51,746 bases of DNA from Chara braunii. Lineage: Eukaryota > Streptophyta > Charophyceae > Charales > Characeae. The stretch covers positions 845,715-897,460 of the forward strand of contig BFEA01000497.1 in NCBI GenBank assembly GCA_003427395.1. The letters run 5' to 3'. Shown piece after piece: positions 8,255 through 17,899 of this stretch (positions are counted from its first letter, which is position 1; the number at the start of each line of letters is the position of its first letter). The notes beneath the pieces were generated by a model that saw nothing but the letters and a program-made list of their open reading frames with translations, made no database searches and was not told where the DNA came from. A program made the position numbers and the translations under genes.

Positions 8255-9796
8255 GTGGTTGAGTTTAGAACATGCGCGCACAAAATGCCCCACCGCGGTG
8301 CAGTACCTGCATTGCTCATTAGCGGGATCTCTCCGACCGAACCCTCGGTTGGCTACTCCTGTCGGAACTACGGCTTCCTGGGGTGGGAGGGCGGGCGGGA
8401 TACTTGCGCCTGCATAACTAGAAGCGCGTTCTCCACCCTTTCAATCTTATTGTCGACTCCGTGCACTCGTTCATGTAGACTTTCAATCCCCTTTTTTACC
8501 TTGTTGCCTGTCCTAATGGTCAGATCTATGGACTCCCCTTCCTTAAGCAAGGCCACTGTCTCGGTCACTACTGTCTTCTCGGCCAGATCCGTTACCGTAC
8601 TGAAATCAACATCCCTGGTATTTACGACTTTGCTCGTTTGTTGGTAAACCGACAGGATCTTGTCCTTGTCAAACTCGAAGAACTGCCTGAGGAAGTACTT
8701 GCTCATTATCCGGTCCGTAACCCCCGGGATCCTTAGTGCTACCAGGGTAAACTCCCGTAGGAAGTCATTGTACGTTGCGAAGTTCTTCCTCTGAACTGCT
8801 GTTAAGTCGGCCTCCGTTGCCATTTTCCCCGCTGCCAAGTGCTTCCACATCATTACATCCTGGGTTTCCTTCCAGGATCGACTCGCGACCACGATGGCCA
8901 TTATGTCTCGCCCCAGGCTCAATGACACATGCTGCCCCAGGTGGTCCATCTTTTCTTCTTCGGTCTATTTTAACAACGCAGCCACGTTCTCGTAATCTAC
9001 TAGGAACTCCGTGATGTTTGTCCCATCAAATGTCAACTTTTTCTTAGCGTCTGCTAGGTAGCCTTGGTTTTTGTTCAGTGCTCGCGCGAGGGACGATACT
9101 ATCTTCCTGAGGCCGCCTTCAGAGCTACTGGCCTTGCCCGCCGTACTGGTATCCTGCCCTTCCTTACCGGCCTTCTGTCCCTCCCTAGTCTTAGCAGTCC
9201 CTTCCGGGTCGAACTATCCCAACACCCTTTCCCTAAGGCTCCAGAACCCTTTACATCCTCGTGTTACTGCCGGCGTGGTCGGCAGACGGCTAACCCTGCT
9301 ATCTATGGCTGGCGGGTTCGTAGCTTTCTCTGCTTTCATCCCAGGGGAGTTTTCTTTCTCCTTCCTCCTCTTGCTTGGTGTTCCTCCACGGTCACTACCC
9401 TTATCCCCTTGCCCAATTTCGCCTCGACCGGTTTTTCGTTCTTCCCGAGGTTCTTCCTGCATTTGCGGTCCTTTTTTCTATTTCGGCTAGTTTGCGCCTC
9501 GCATCCATGACCCTCACTTTCTTAGACACAGCTCCATCTGAATTTCGGGGGTTTGTCCTGTCTTTATTTCTACCCTCCTTGGTCTCCTGGGTCGCTTGCC
9601 TGCTTCCCCCGACTTTCCCCGAGCTTTCCCTTGAGGAGATTTCCCTCCGGTTCCCTTTGGTACCCTCTAGATTTATCGATTCTCTGTCTTTATGACCCTC
9701 TTCGCTCTGTACGGCACTGCCTCCTAAGCCTGGTCCTCCCCCGCTCCTACGATTATCCGTCTCATCTTCTGTCGTCATTTTTACATAGTTCTGCAA
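8255..9796 (-). pseudogene. gag: Gag of gypsy element 1 with CCHC zinc knuckle (interrupted)
   Basis: Starts at MQNYVKMTTEDETDNRRSGG (9796). The first 240 or so residues are highly charged and low in hydrophobics, with a frameshift near 9420 and a TAG at 9216-9214. The capsid-like part follows: LTFDGTNITEFLVDYENVAA, a TAG at 8967-8965, then TEEEKMDHLGQHVSLSLGRD and FLREFTLVALRIPGVTDRIM. The F-D-G-x-N-x-x-E-F-L start is typical of gypsy gag. A C-terminal CRYCTAVGHFVRAC at about 8311-8270 is a perfect CX2CX4HX4C knuckle for binding genomic RNA. Two stops and at least one frameshift show it is a pseudogene. Gag would form the virus-like particle in the cytoplasm. Confidence 0.8.
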
Positions 9797-10224
9797 AACC
9801 TAGAGGATTCCCCAGGACACAGGCAGTGCGAGGCATTTAGGTTCCATAGGTTCCAGTTTCTTTGGCTTATCTTATTCCAAGAGTAGCCCCGACCCCATTT
9901 CCGTCATCTGCCCTAAGGAGCCGCGGCCGGCCCTGCCGCCCTATCGAGCTAAGGGACATGATTTAGTTCCCTTCATAACAGACTCGTTTAGAGTGCCCCT
10001 GTTTCACCGTGCCGGCGAGTAGGAGTCCCGGTTGGGCATCCCGTTAGGGAAAGTTTCCCGAGCAGTATTCCCTTTTTCAACCTCCAGGGTCATGACAATC
10101 ATTACGAGTCTATACTTCCCCCTTATCCCGTAGCGAGTTTTCGACCGTTCGGGCCCGAAGGTCTTCCATATTTCCATTGGCGGGCCCCTNTATGTAGCGG
10201 ATTATACTCGATTTGCCCTATCGG

Positions 10225-11066
10225 CTTGCCTCCAGGTGCTAGTCCCGCTCTCGTCCTCGTGGCCCTTCCGGTTCGGTGGGCTCCTCGAGCAGTTGAGACA
10301 CCCCCGCTAGATAACTCTCTCCTATCTCGATTTCCCTTCGGATTATGTGTTTGTATTCCGCCCAGGTTAGCCATGGCAACGCAATGCCATGATATTAATA
10401 ACTTCCAGCAATTCATGGGTCCAGTTTTCCCAGAACGGCCCATGCTCCACAGCAATGTCATTGAACATCCCGATGGTCTGATAGGGGAAGTGGTCTACCC
10501 AGATTATTGCCGAGTCTGCCAGATCCTGCGCCCTTGTGAGGCTCCCGAAGAAGAGGTCTATCATGAATCGGGGGACCCTGCATCTCAGCGGGCTTGTCGG
10601 TGCCTTGAACTCCCGCCAGCCCCCCATTTCCACCCTGGTGAGTAAGTCCGCGTTTCTCCTACCCCTGATTGATTGGCCTATTCGTGTCAACGCCCGGTCG
10701 GCCCTTCGAAAGGCTGGGGCCAGCCAGCTCGTGGCCTTGCGCTATTCCTATCCCCAACGAGTGCCGGTTGGTCTCGGGTAGATACACGATCCCGGTTACG
10801 TTTAAATTGGAAAACAAATCATCCCCAGGTCCCCGGTTGAATCTCATCCCCGTCCACCGACATTCCACCAACATGAAGGCGTTGTCTCTCCCCAAAGTCA
10901 CGGCCCGCCATTCTACGTCGAATCCCCGAAAGTTGGAATTTGACGGAAGGGACACTTCCCAGTCTCTGCCGTTATTCCAGGGCGGTCCGGGGTACCGGGG
11001 CTGGCGTACCGTTCGAACACGTCTTGTTGCCATCGCTGCTTTGATGATTTCCTGCATAGCCCACAC
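10225..11066 (-). pseudogene. Upstream-of-gag module R3 (unknown function)
   Basis: Third of three related modules. Part 1 (11066-10659) has a beta-rich segment with AFMLVECRWTGMRF and, about 28 residues on, VTGIVYLPETNRHSLGIGIA. Part 2 (10690-10367) has GGWREFKAPTS and HGPFWENWTHELLEVINIMA. Part 3, after a frameshift, has EIEIGESYLAGVSQLLEEPT at about 10337-10278. The same three parts occur in the same order in R1 and R2. I do not recognise the family. It lies between leader and gag, on the same strand, and would be translated before or separately from gag. Frameshifts between parts mean it is not intact. Confidence 0.5.
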
Positions 11067-12100
11067 AGAGAGGGATTATGCCATGTTCTTCAGCAACCGC
11101 CCATCCTCCTATTGTTTCACTTCTCGCTTATGTCCCTTTCCCTCTTTTTTGTCATGCGTCCCGCATTCACGCCCACAATGGTCGGACATCTTCCCTGGTT
11201 TCAATCCCCTCGCATGCCCTGCTAAACTAATGTACATGCCCCTTTCTTATGTTACCCTAGTTTACATGCACCCTCCATACTCCGACCTCCCCGCGGCGTT
11301 CAATTTCCTGGTCCCTTTAATCGAACCACAGTACTTAAAACAATTTAAAAACATCATCTACGTAGGATGGAGCGGTCGCCGCCTTCCGGCTAACTATTGC
11401 GTCCCAGGCCTCCGCGTCTACCTCTAGGCGGTCATACTTACCTATCCTTAGGATGGTGAGAATTTCCCAGGCTTTATCTTCATAGAAGGGCCCATATTTT
11501 AACGAGGTCTTATAAAATTCCTCAGTCATCCAGACACACTCTATATGTACTTCTTTCATGGAGTCGGTCACTTCTACGATGTGCTCGAACCCCCCAAACC
11601 ACTCGGCCACGAACTCAGGTACCCAAGCCGTTGTTCATAGGCCGGGAGGCTTGAGTTCCTTCCATCCCCCCATCACAACTCCACTACTGACTTCGTCCCA
11701 TCCCTCGTTGGCGAACCTCTTGCCCTCTTTTCGGGTTCGCGCCTCTGCATCCCCTAGACCACATCGGATCTTGCCCCATTGCTATCATAGTGCAAAATAG
11801 GCGCCACCCGTCTTCGGAAAGAACGATCGTTCCGACCAATTCCGCTTTGCCCTCCGCTACCTCGTCCCAACCTTCCTCTTCCCTTATTGGGTTCCAAATC
11901 CGCTCTATCCATACATATGATAGTCCCGGGGCAACCTCAAACTCGACCCAGTCGCATGTGGTCCCTCTCCATTCGTTTTCTGCTGGTATAGGCATTTTTA
12001 TTCCCCCCTTGAGTCGCCTTGGTTCCCATCCCTTGAAGGTATATTCCATCAACAATTCCTCTCTAGTCATCCTTTCCCTTCCTGCACAATGCCAGGCCAC
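11030..12100 (-). pseudogene. Upstream-of-gag module R2 (unknown function)
   Basis: Part 1 (12100-11684) contains WVEFEVAPGLSYVWIERIWN and VGTIVLSEDGWRLFCTMIAM. It aligns with R1 (AFLWIETVWTN; GWVYLSQDGANVMVIDLVLG) and R3. Part 2 (11650-11335) contains GWKELKPP, VHIECVWMTEEFYKTS and YGPFYEDKAWEILTILRIGK, matching the GPFWENWTHELLEVINIMA part of R3. Part 3 is badly decayed (about 11085-11030). Conserved positions are an aromatic-Ile/Val-Glu-x2-Trp strand, a Gly-x-[IV]-x-Leu strand and a Gly-Pro-Phe-x-Glu-x-x-Trp helix start. Function unknown. The repetition suggests a protein of tandem globular units. Confidence 0.55.
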
Positions 12101-12136
12101 TCTGTTTCCCTAATTAAGTCACCCTCCTTAGAAGTC

Positions 12137-12788
12137 TCAGTACTCTATCTCATCATCTTCGTCCTCATCACTGAAGTCGTCCTCTTCGTTGTAGAACAAT
12201 TCCTTCACTCCTTCCAGAAACGTCTCCCCTACTGCCACATTTCTGTAGACTATCCCCCAATGCAAAGAGCTAGGAACAAAAACATTGTCTATGCTATAAG
12301 GCAGTTCAGCATTTCGGCCAGCTCCTCCGCCCAATTCCCTTCAAACGGCTTCATTTCTACCGACAACCGGCTGCCTGGTGCATTGGTATAGTCCGAGGGT
12401 CGTCATGGACTGGCATATCCGTACTACATCGCATGGTTCTGACGGGTCGCCTCACGCTTCCTCTATCCCCAAGTTCCACCCGCACATCTACCCTTTCCAT
12501 TTCCATTTCCCCCCGCCGACACGCAGCCCATACAACTTCCCCTTCTACCTTCCTAAACAATTCTTCCGCCGTATTTCCTAGCACCAAATCTATGACCATA
12601 ACATTCGCCCCATCTTGCGACAAGTAGACCCACCCCCGGGCTTCCACTGTCCCTCGGAACTCAAAATCCATTAAACTCGGCAACAACCTTGTCAAGTTGA
12701 CATTAGTCCATACCGTCTCTATCCAAAGGAACGCGTCTTCCTCTTCCAGCATTACGGTTTGATATGCTGGCTCAAGATTTGTCCACAT
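12137..12788 (-). pseudogene. Upstream-of-gag module R1 (unknown function)
   Basis: Part 1 (from 12788) reads LEEEDAFLWIETVWTNVNLT, then RGTVEARGWVYLSQDGANVM, matching the beta-rich part of R2 and R3. Part 2 is reduced to MKPFEGNWAEELAEMLNC near 12352-12300, aligning with GPFWENWTHELLEV of R3. Part 3 is VYRNVAVGETFLEGVKELFY (12260-12195), matching GESYLAGVSQLLEE of R3, followed by a strongly acidic tail, EEDDFSDEDEDDEIEY, ending at a stop. Frame changes separate the parts. No known family recognised. Confidence 0.5.
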
Positions 12789-14564
12789 CCCATCTTTCCT
12801 TGGAGTCTAGCAACTCCGGACCGTTGGTTAAATCAGGGAAGACAACCAACGCGCATCTTGTTTCCAGCACCCGACCCCTTTTTCCATAAGAGAGTACCAA
12901 CGACCCTTTCGATCAGGTCAACCCTGTCCTAGATGAGAATTATTTCAGACCCCTTATCAAGGTCTCCTTAATTTACCTCCCCATTAAGTACCCTCTCCCC
13001 ATAGTATCCTCGGTCGACCATCCATTTCCCCACATTCTTTTTCTTGGTTCCCTTCTAACTGACCTATATCCTCCTTCATTCCGATCATCTCTCACTCGTG
13101 TAGACTTAGATGGGGATGAGAGAATATGCCCCGTCCAACAATCCAAGCTCAATCAATCTTTACAGAGGGGGAATACATAAAAAAATCAGGCAATCTCACA
13201 TGCGGGCCGGTCATCTTCTCATCGGCCTATCCCAACATGGTCTCTCCGCTGGTACTATTGGTAGAGTTTTATCCTATACCTCAAGTGCGGCTCAACCGTC
13301 GCGAGCGCGGTACCCAGGCCGGAGGCACAGGGTGTTACCCCTCTCCATTCGCCCAAAATATCCCATTCCGTTTTGCCGCTCTTGCATACCCTCGTTGGTA
13401 CCGGGAATCACCCTGCGCACCCCGTTAGGAGCAATAGTCAGCCGTCCAGGCATTCCCTTCCATCGGTCCGACAAAAATCAACCTTTCCCAAGCCGTGCTA
13501 CGGGAAGCTACGAATCATCTCGAGGTCTCTTCTTTGCCTCGCATGCACTGGTACTCTCCCCGCCAACCAACAGGCTAGGCCCCGCCTGAGGAGACGTTTC
13601 GCACCCCGCCTGGGCAAAGTCATCGAGTCATGCTCGGACCGCCCGGGTGAGAATGCTACTAATCAACCGCGTGACAAACTCCCGTCCAACAGCTTGGTGG
13701 CCTGACCTACGCACACGAAACCCGACGAACTTCAAAGAGAGCGACGTTTCACAACCCGCACCAGCCTTTGCAGACCGATCCTTTCCTTCCGAAAGGCAGG
13801 ACACTCAAATCCCATCATGCAAATCACAAGTCGCAAGTGGGACACATATAATACAAGTGTCATTCCCTTGGTGCACCCAGCGCTTCCTACCCATAACTCA
13901 CATTTTTCTCTCAGGACAATGAGTGTCACTCCCCCTACTTTCATACACAGTGGTTGGTTCCTTCTCGTGAGAATTTTCAAGGGTGAGCTAGTTTTCCTTG
14001 GAGTCTAGCAACTCCCTTCATTTCCTTTCTCTTCATTTTTGTCCTTTCATAGGGAGGGATTGTTCCTTCTTGATGACCCGTTGTGTTCATGTTGGTTCCT
14101 TCAAGCATTTCAATGTGCGTAGTGCATGAGCCCGCTGGGCTCAAAGAAGGGGAGAGAAGGGCACCCATTCGGTCGGATCACTCTGCCGCAGGATTTTAAT
14201 CGGACCCCAGCCGAAGCCGAAGGACCAACCACCTGCCAGGTAACAGGAGCCCTTCTTTCATATGAAGAGGAAGGGTCGACCTGCGACTTGCCCAAGGCTT
14301 TCCCGGACTGGTGAACACCAGCACCGGACGAAGGAGGGCTAGAGCCATTCCACAAGGAGATGGCTAATCAAATGCATAGCATGCATGTTATACCTCCAGG
14401 TCTGGCCATGCCATGCGCCGAACCACTCTCAAATCTGATTCTCACAAGGGAAAGAGCAAGCACAAGTCTAATTTTCTTATCTTTGGTTGTGAATATGGTC
14501 ATGCGTAGGGCGCCCCGTTCGGAATCGCAAGGGTCAGTTTAATCCCTTGCACGTCGCCTCTACC
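12789..14564 (-). other. Leader region of element 1, no intact gene
   Basis: 1.8 kb between module R1 and the LTR. Short minus-strand frames (13980-13732, 13474-13292) have weak similarity to the beta-rich part of the modules (LVLYVSHLRLVICMMGFE compared with IVLSEDGWRLFCTMIAMGQD of R2), so a fourth, older module may have been here. An exact 23-bp direct repeat (TTTCCTTGGAGTCTAGCAAC and three more bases) lies at 12795-12817 and 13993-14015. Nothing else is recognised. Confidence 0.4.
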
Positions 14565-14565
14565 A
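14545..14565 (-). promoter_or_regulatory. Candidate primer-binding site of element 1
   Basis: Four bases inside the LTR end (CA at 14570), the minus strand reads TGGTAGAGGCGACGTGCAAG. Retrotransposon primer sites usually begin TGG a few bases after the LTR, pairing with a tRNA 3' CCA. I cannot match the rest to a specific tRNA; it is not the common initiator-Met site TGGTATCAGAGC. Support comes from position and TGG only. Confidence 0.35.
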
Positions 14566-14569
14566 TTTT

Positions 14570-15640
14570 TGTAGGGCCTAACCCCGGTAGACTTTTGAGC
14601 CTTAGTCGACCCCACTGCGGGTCCCAGTTGGCTCGGCCCGCCCACGCTCATGCTCAGGGCGCGGGCCATTCGTCCCAGGGTCACCCCCACCTAGTGCTTT
14701 GAGATGGATGGGGGTGGGCCATCGCGCGAGAGAGCTTTGACATCGGGGATGTAGCTCAGTCCTCACGTCGGGTGGTAGTTTCGCTGGTTCATTCGGCAAC
14801 GCTGATTTTTGTTTTGATTCTTCGTTGTTTTCTCAAGCAATTGCTCCTTCCAATATGCAGGCAGTCAAGGGGTTATTTGGGAGTTTTCTTCTCTTGTGCG
14901 CAGGCTAAGCGTCATCCTTAGGCCGCGCACCATTTCCCTAAGCATTGCAATTCTACGGCGTCATCGGGGTGCGGCGATGCCATCCTCCCCCTCGTCTCTA
15001 CGCACCCTTCGAGTCTCATGCATCTCATCCATCATTCTTGACACAGGCCCCTTAGTCTTTTCGGGGCCTTTACATGCATGCACATACAACTTCACATTTC
15101 CCTTGGCAAAATTGCACTTCATCCTCTCATTTACACTCCAAGTCTCAAACGCAAAGGTCATTTCCATTGCTTGGCTTTATGCTAAGGGTCCCATAGCCCC
15201 TTTGCCCCTTCTTCCCTTTTTCCTTGCCGCCAGGTTTCTCCCGACCCTATCCCGCTCAAGGCACCTCAAGCCTTTACTTACCTGCACAATCCCACACAAG
15301 GCAAATACCAATACAGTCTCCCGTTGGGGGTCAACACATAGCCCTTCCCGCATGCCTATCTTTCCTTGTTCTTTGGTTGCTTTTTGTTCCCTCTCTTTCG
15401 CTCAATCAGCCCATCCTCTTCTCATAGTCATGCAGTCGGGGAAATGGTTGAGTCAAACTGACCTTGCTTCAACTTATACTTTCTCCTGGATTCCGCCTTT
15501 TTCCACTTTTTCAAACGTCCATTCCTTTGCTTTCTTGGTGCCACAAGGGACCGGCTACCCTTCCCTTGCCCTCTTTCTCCAACAACTGAGGTCTGATCTC
15601 TTTTACCGTTCGCACCCTGGCAATGTAACAAGTGAGGGGA
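14570..15640. repeat. Conserved head of LTR copy 2, with tRNA-Ala-like 5' motif
   Basis: Well-conserved GC-rich block. CACCCCCACCTAGTGCTTTG and GATGGATGGGGGTGGGCCAT recur at 28735-28775 and, inverted, at 26275-26320. At 14745-14759 it reads GGGGATGTAGCTCAG, identical to the start of plant tRNA-Ala genes (acceptor strand and A box), but no anticodon arm, true B box or 3' acceptor strand follows. Long open frames here, such as 14896-15750 on plus, are broken by indels in copy 3 and end in the GA microsatellite, so I do not call them genes. Confidence 0.7.
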
Positions 15641-15750
15641 AGGGAGAGAGGGGCAAGGCGAAGAGGGAGAGAGAGAGAAAGAGAAAGAGAGTGGGGAGAG
15701 AGAAAGAGAGAGAGAAGGGAGAGAGAGAAGAGAGAGAAAAAAACTTTTAA
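15640..15750. repeat. (GA)n microsatellite with interruptions
   Basis: AGAGAGAG-rich stretch with GGGAAGG and AAAGAGAAAG interruptions, at the fixed boundary between head and tandem arrays. Counterparts: 29770-29818 in copy 3 and (CT)n at 23443-23565 in the inverted copy. Confidence 0.9.
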
Positions 15751-15775
15751 TCCTAATCAAATCATCACCCCGTAG

Positions 15776-17660
15776 TAGTAGCCAAATGCTGGTCACCCAT
15801 TGCATAGTAGTAGCAACCAAATGCCGGTCACCCATCCCATAGTGAAAGAGCCACCAAGTGATGAATCGGAACACCAACACATGCTTGAACTCGACAAGGA
15901 GCTAGTGGAATGCATTCATATGAGTAGAAGAGCAACTAAGTGTGAACCGGAACATCAATCACATGCTTGAACTTGACAAGGGGCTAGTGAAACACATTCA
16001 TAAGAGTGGAAGAGCAACTAAGTGAGAACCGGGACATCAACACATGCTTGAACTTGACAACGAACTAGTGGAACACATTCACATGAGTAGGAGAGCAACT
16101 AAGTAAGAACCAGAACACCAATACATGCTTGAACTTGACAACGAGACGGTTGAACTAGTGAAAAGCATATGCACATGGAGGAAAGATCAACTAAGTATGA
16201 ACCGGAACACTACAACACACACGAACTTGACAATATGAAGATTGAACTAGTGAAAACCACATGCACATGTAGGAAAGAGCAACTAAGTATGAACCGGAAC
16301 ACTACAACACACACAAACTTGAGAATGTGAAGATTAAACTAGTGAAAGGCACATGCACATGGAGAAAAGATCAACTAAGTATGAACTGGAACACTACAAC
16401 ACACATGAACTTGACAATGAGAAGGTTGAACTAGTGAAAAACACATGCACATGTAGGAAAGAGCAACTAAGTATGAACCGGAACACTGCAACACACATGA
16501 ACTTGACAGTGAGAAGGTTGAACTAGTGAAAAACACATGCACATGGAGGAAAGATCAACTAAAGTATGAAGTGGAATGTCATTTTGTCAGTGTTGAGCCA
16601 TGCATGTGAGTGAGGCTTGCTCAAACACATGCTCATGGTTCATGAATGCAACCAAGTTTGAAACGGAATGTCATCATGTGAGAGTTGAGTCGTGCATGTG
16701 AGTGAGACTTGCTCAAACACATGCTCATGGCTCATGAATGCAACCAAGTTTGAAACGGAATGTAATAATGTGAGAGTGTAGTCATGCATGTGAGTGAGAC
16801 TGGCTCAAACAAATGCTCATGGCTTATGAATGCAACCAAGTTTGAAACGGAATGTGGTAAGCAGAAGTTAGCTAGTCCAAAATACAAGTCTTAAGCATGA
16901 GATCATTCATGGAAAATTCGAAGCACTACCTGCTACCATGTGAGTGAAAAGCAAGAGTTGAAGTAGGCTAAATCACAAGTTTTGAACATGAGATCATCCA
17001 TTGAAGAATCGGAGCACTACCTACTAGTGTGTGAGTGAAAAGCAAGAGTTGGAGTAGATCAAATCACAAGTTTTGAGCATGAGATCATCCAAAGAAGAAT
17101 CGGAGCACTACCTACTAGTGTGTGAGTGAAAGACAAGATCTACACTAAGACTAAATGACAAGATTTGAGCAAGAGATCATCCACAGAAGAATCGGAGCAT
17201 TACCTACTAGCATGTGAGTGAAAAACAAGAGTTGGAGTAGATCAGATCACAAGTTTTAAGCATGAGATAATCCATGGAAGAATCGGAGCACTCTTACTAG
17301 CATGTGAGTGAAAAGCAAGAGTTGCACTTAGGCTAAATCACAAGTTTTGAACAAGAGATCATCCATAGAAGAATCGGGGCACCACCTACTAGTATGTGAG
17401 TGAAAAACAAGGGTTGGAGCAGATCAAATCACAAGTTTTGAGCAAGAGATCTACTAGCATGTGAGTGAAAAGAAGAAGATAGAGTAGATCAAATCACATG
17501 TTTTGAGCAAGAGATCATCCATGGAAGAATCGGAGCATCACCTACTAACATGAGAGTGAAAGGCAAGATCTGCACTAAACCAAATCACAAGTATTGAGCA
17601 TGAGATCATCCATGGAAGAATCAGAGCATCTCCTACTAGCATGTAAGTGAAAAGCAACAG
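15776..17660. repeat. Tandem arrays of LTR copy 2 (several ~90-bp families)
   Basis: Two 36-bp units with CCAAATGCCGGTCACCCAT open the block (15776-15845). Then come at least three consecutive ~90-94-bp families. About 15850-16560 has AGCAACTAAGTATGAACCGG and CACATGCACATG. About 16560-16860 has GCATGTGAGTGAGACTTGCT. About 16860-17660 has GAGATCATCCATGGAAGAAT and CTACTAGCATGTGAGTGAAA. Sequences differ between families while the period stays close to 90 bp. No genes seen in these 1.9 kb. Confidence 0.9.
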
Positions 17661-17675
17661 TTACACTAGACTAAT

Positions 17676-17898
17676 AGGAAGGAGAAAAGGGAGAAGAAAA
17701 AGGAGAAGAGGAAGAAGAAAAAGGAGAAGAGGAAGAAGAAGAAGAAGAGATTGAGAAGAAGAAGAAGAAGAAGATGATGAAGGAGATGAAGAAGGGAAGG
17801 AAGAAGGAGAAGAGTGAAGAGGAGGAGGAGGAAGAAGAAGAAGAAGAAGAAGAAGAAGAAGAAGAAGAAGAAGAAGAAGAAAAAGAAGAAAAAGATTG
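17676..17898. repeat. Polypurine (GAA)n tract of LTR copy 2
   Basis: About 220 bases of nearly pure purine on plus, including a run of GAAGAAGAAGAAGAAG units at 17832-17880. It occupies the same junction as 1944-2045 in copy 1 and 33618-33693 in copy 3. Overlapping minus-strand frames give Leu, Phe or Ser homopolymers and are artefacts. Confidence 0.9.
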
Positions 17899-17899
17899 A

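Larger units (their letters stand above)
5970..14569 (-). mobile_element. Internal region of Ty3/gypsy element 1 (decayed, pol-deleted)
   Basis: Minus-strand order: LTR end at 14570, a possible primer site at 14565, leader, three-module coding region (12788-10225), gag (9796-8255), protease (about 7520-7160), and a linker plus RT fragment (6851-5970). RNase H and integrase are absent. RT breaks off just after LDARDRPL and the next base begins TGTTGGGAC, the putative LTR start, so no polypurine primer tract is left. Stops and frameshifts occur in every domain, so this copy is dead. Long LTRs plus an extra coding region ahead of gag recall the architecture of Ogre/Tat elements, but the RT motifs do not look Tat-like to me. 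Confidence 0.7.

Noticed and set aside
10669-11427. 252-codon plus-strand open frame
   Set aside because: It is antisense to modules R2 and R3, whose minus-strand readings show conserved repeated motifs. The plus frame shows none and does not recur in R1.
14745-14820. tRNA-Ala gene
   Set aside because: Only the first 15 bases match. There is no complementary 3' acceptor strand, no anticodon arm and no proper T arm.
14896-15750. 284-codon plus-strand open frame in the LTR head
   Set aside because: The equivalent in copy 3 is broken by indels, and the C-terminal third is translated GA microsatellite. Similarity between copies is what DNA-level repeat homology would give.
15850-17660. CRISPR-like array
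   Set aside because: Units are directly abutting ~90-bp tandem repeats with no constant repeat/unique spacer alternation, in eukaryotic DNA.
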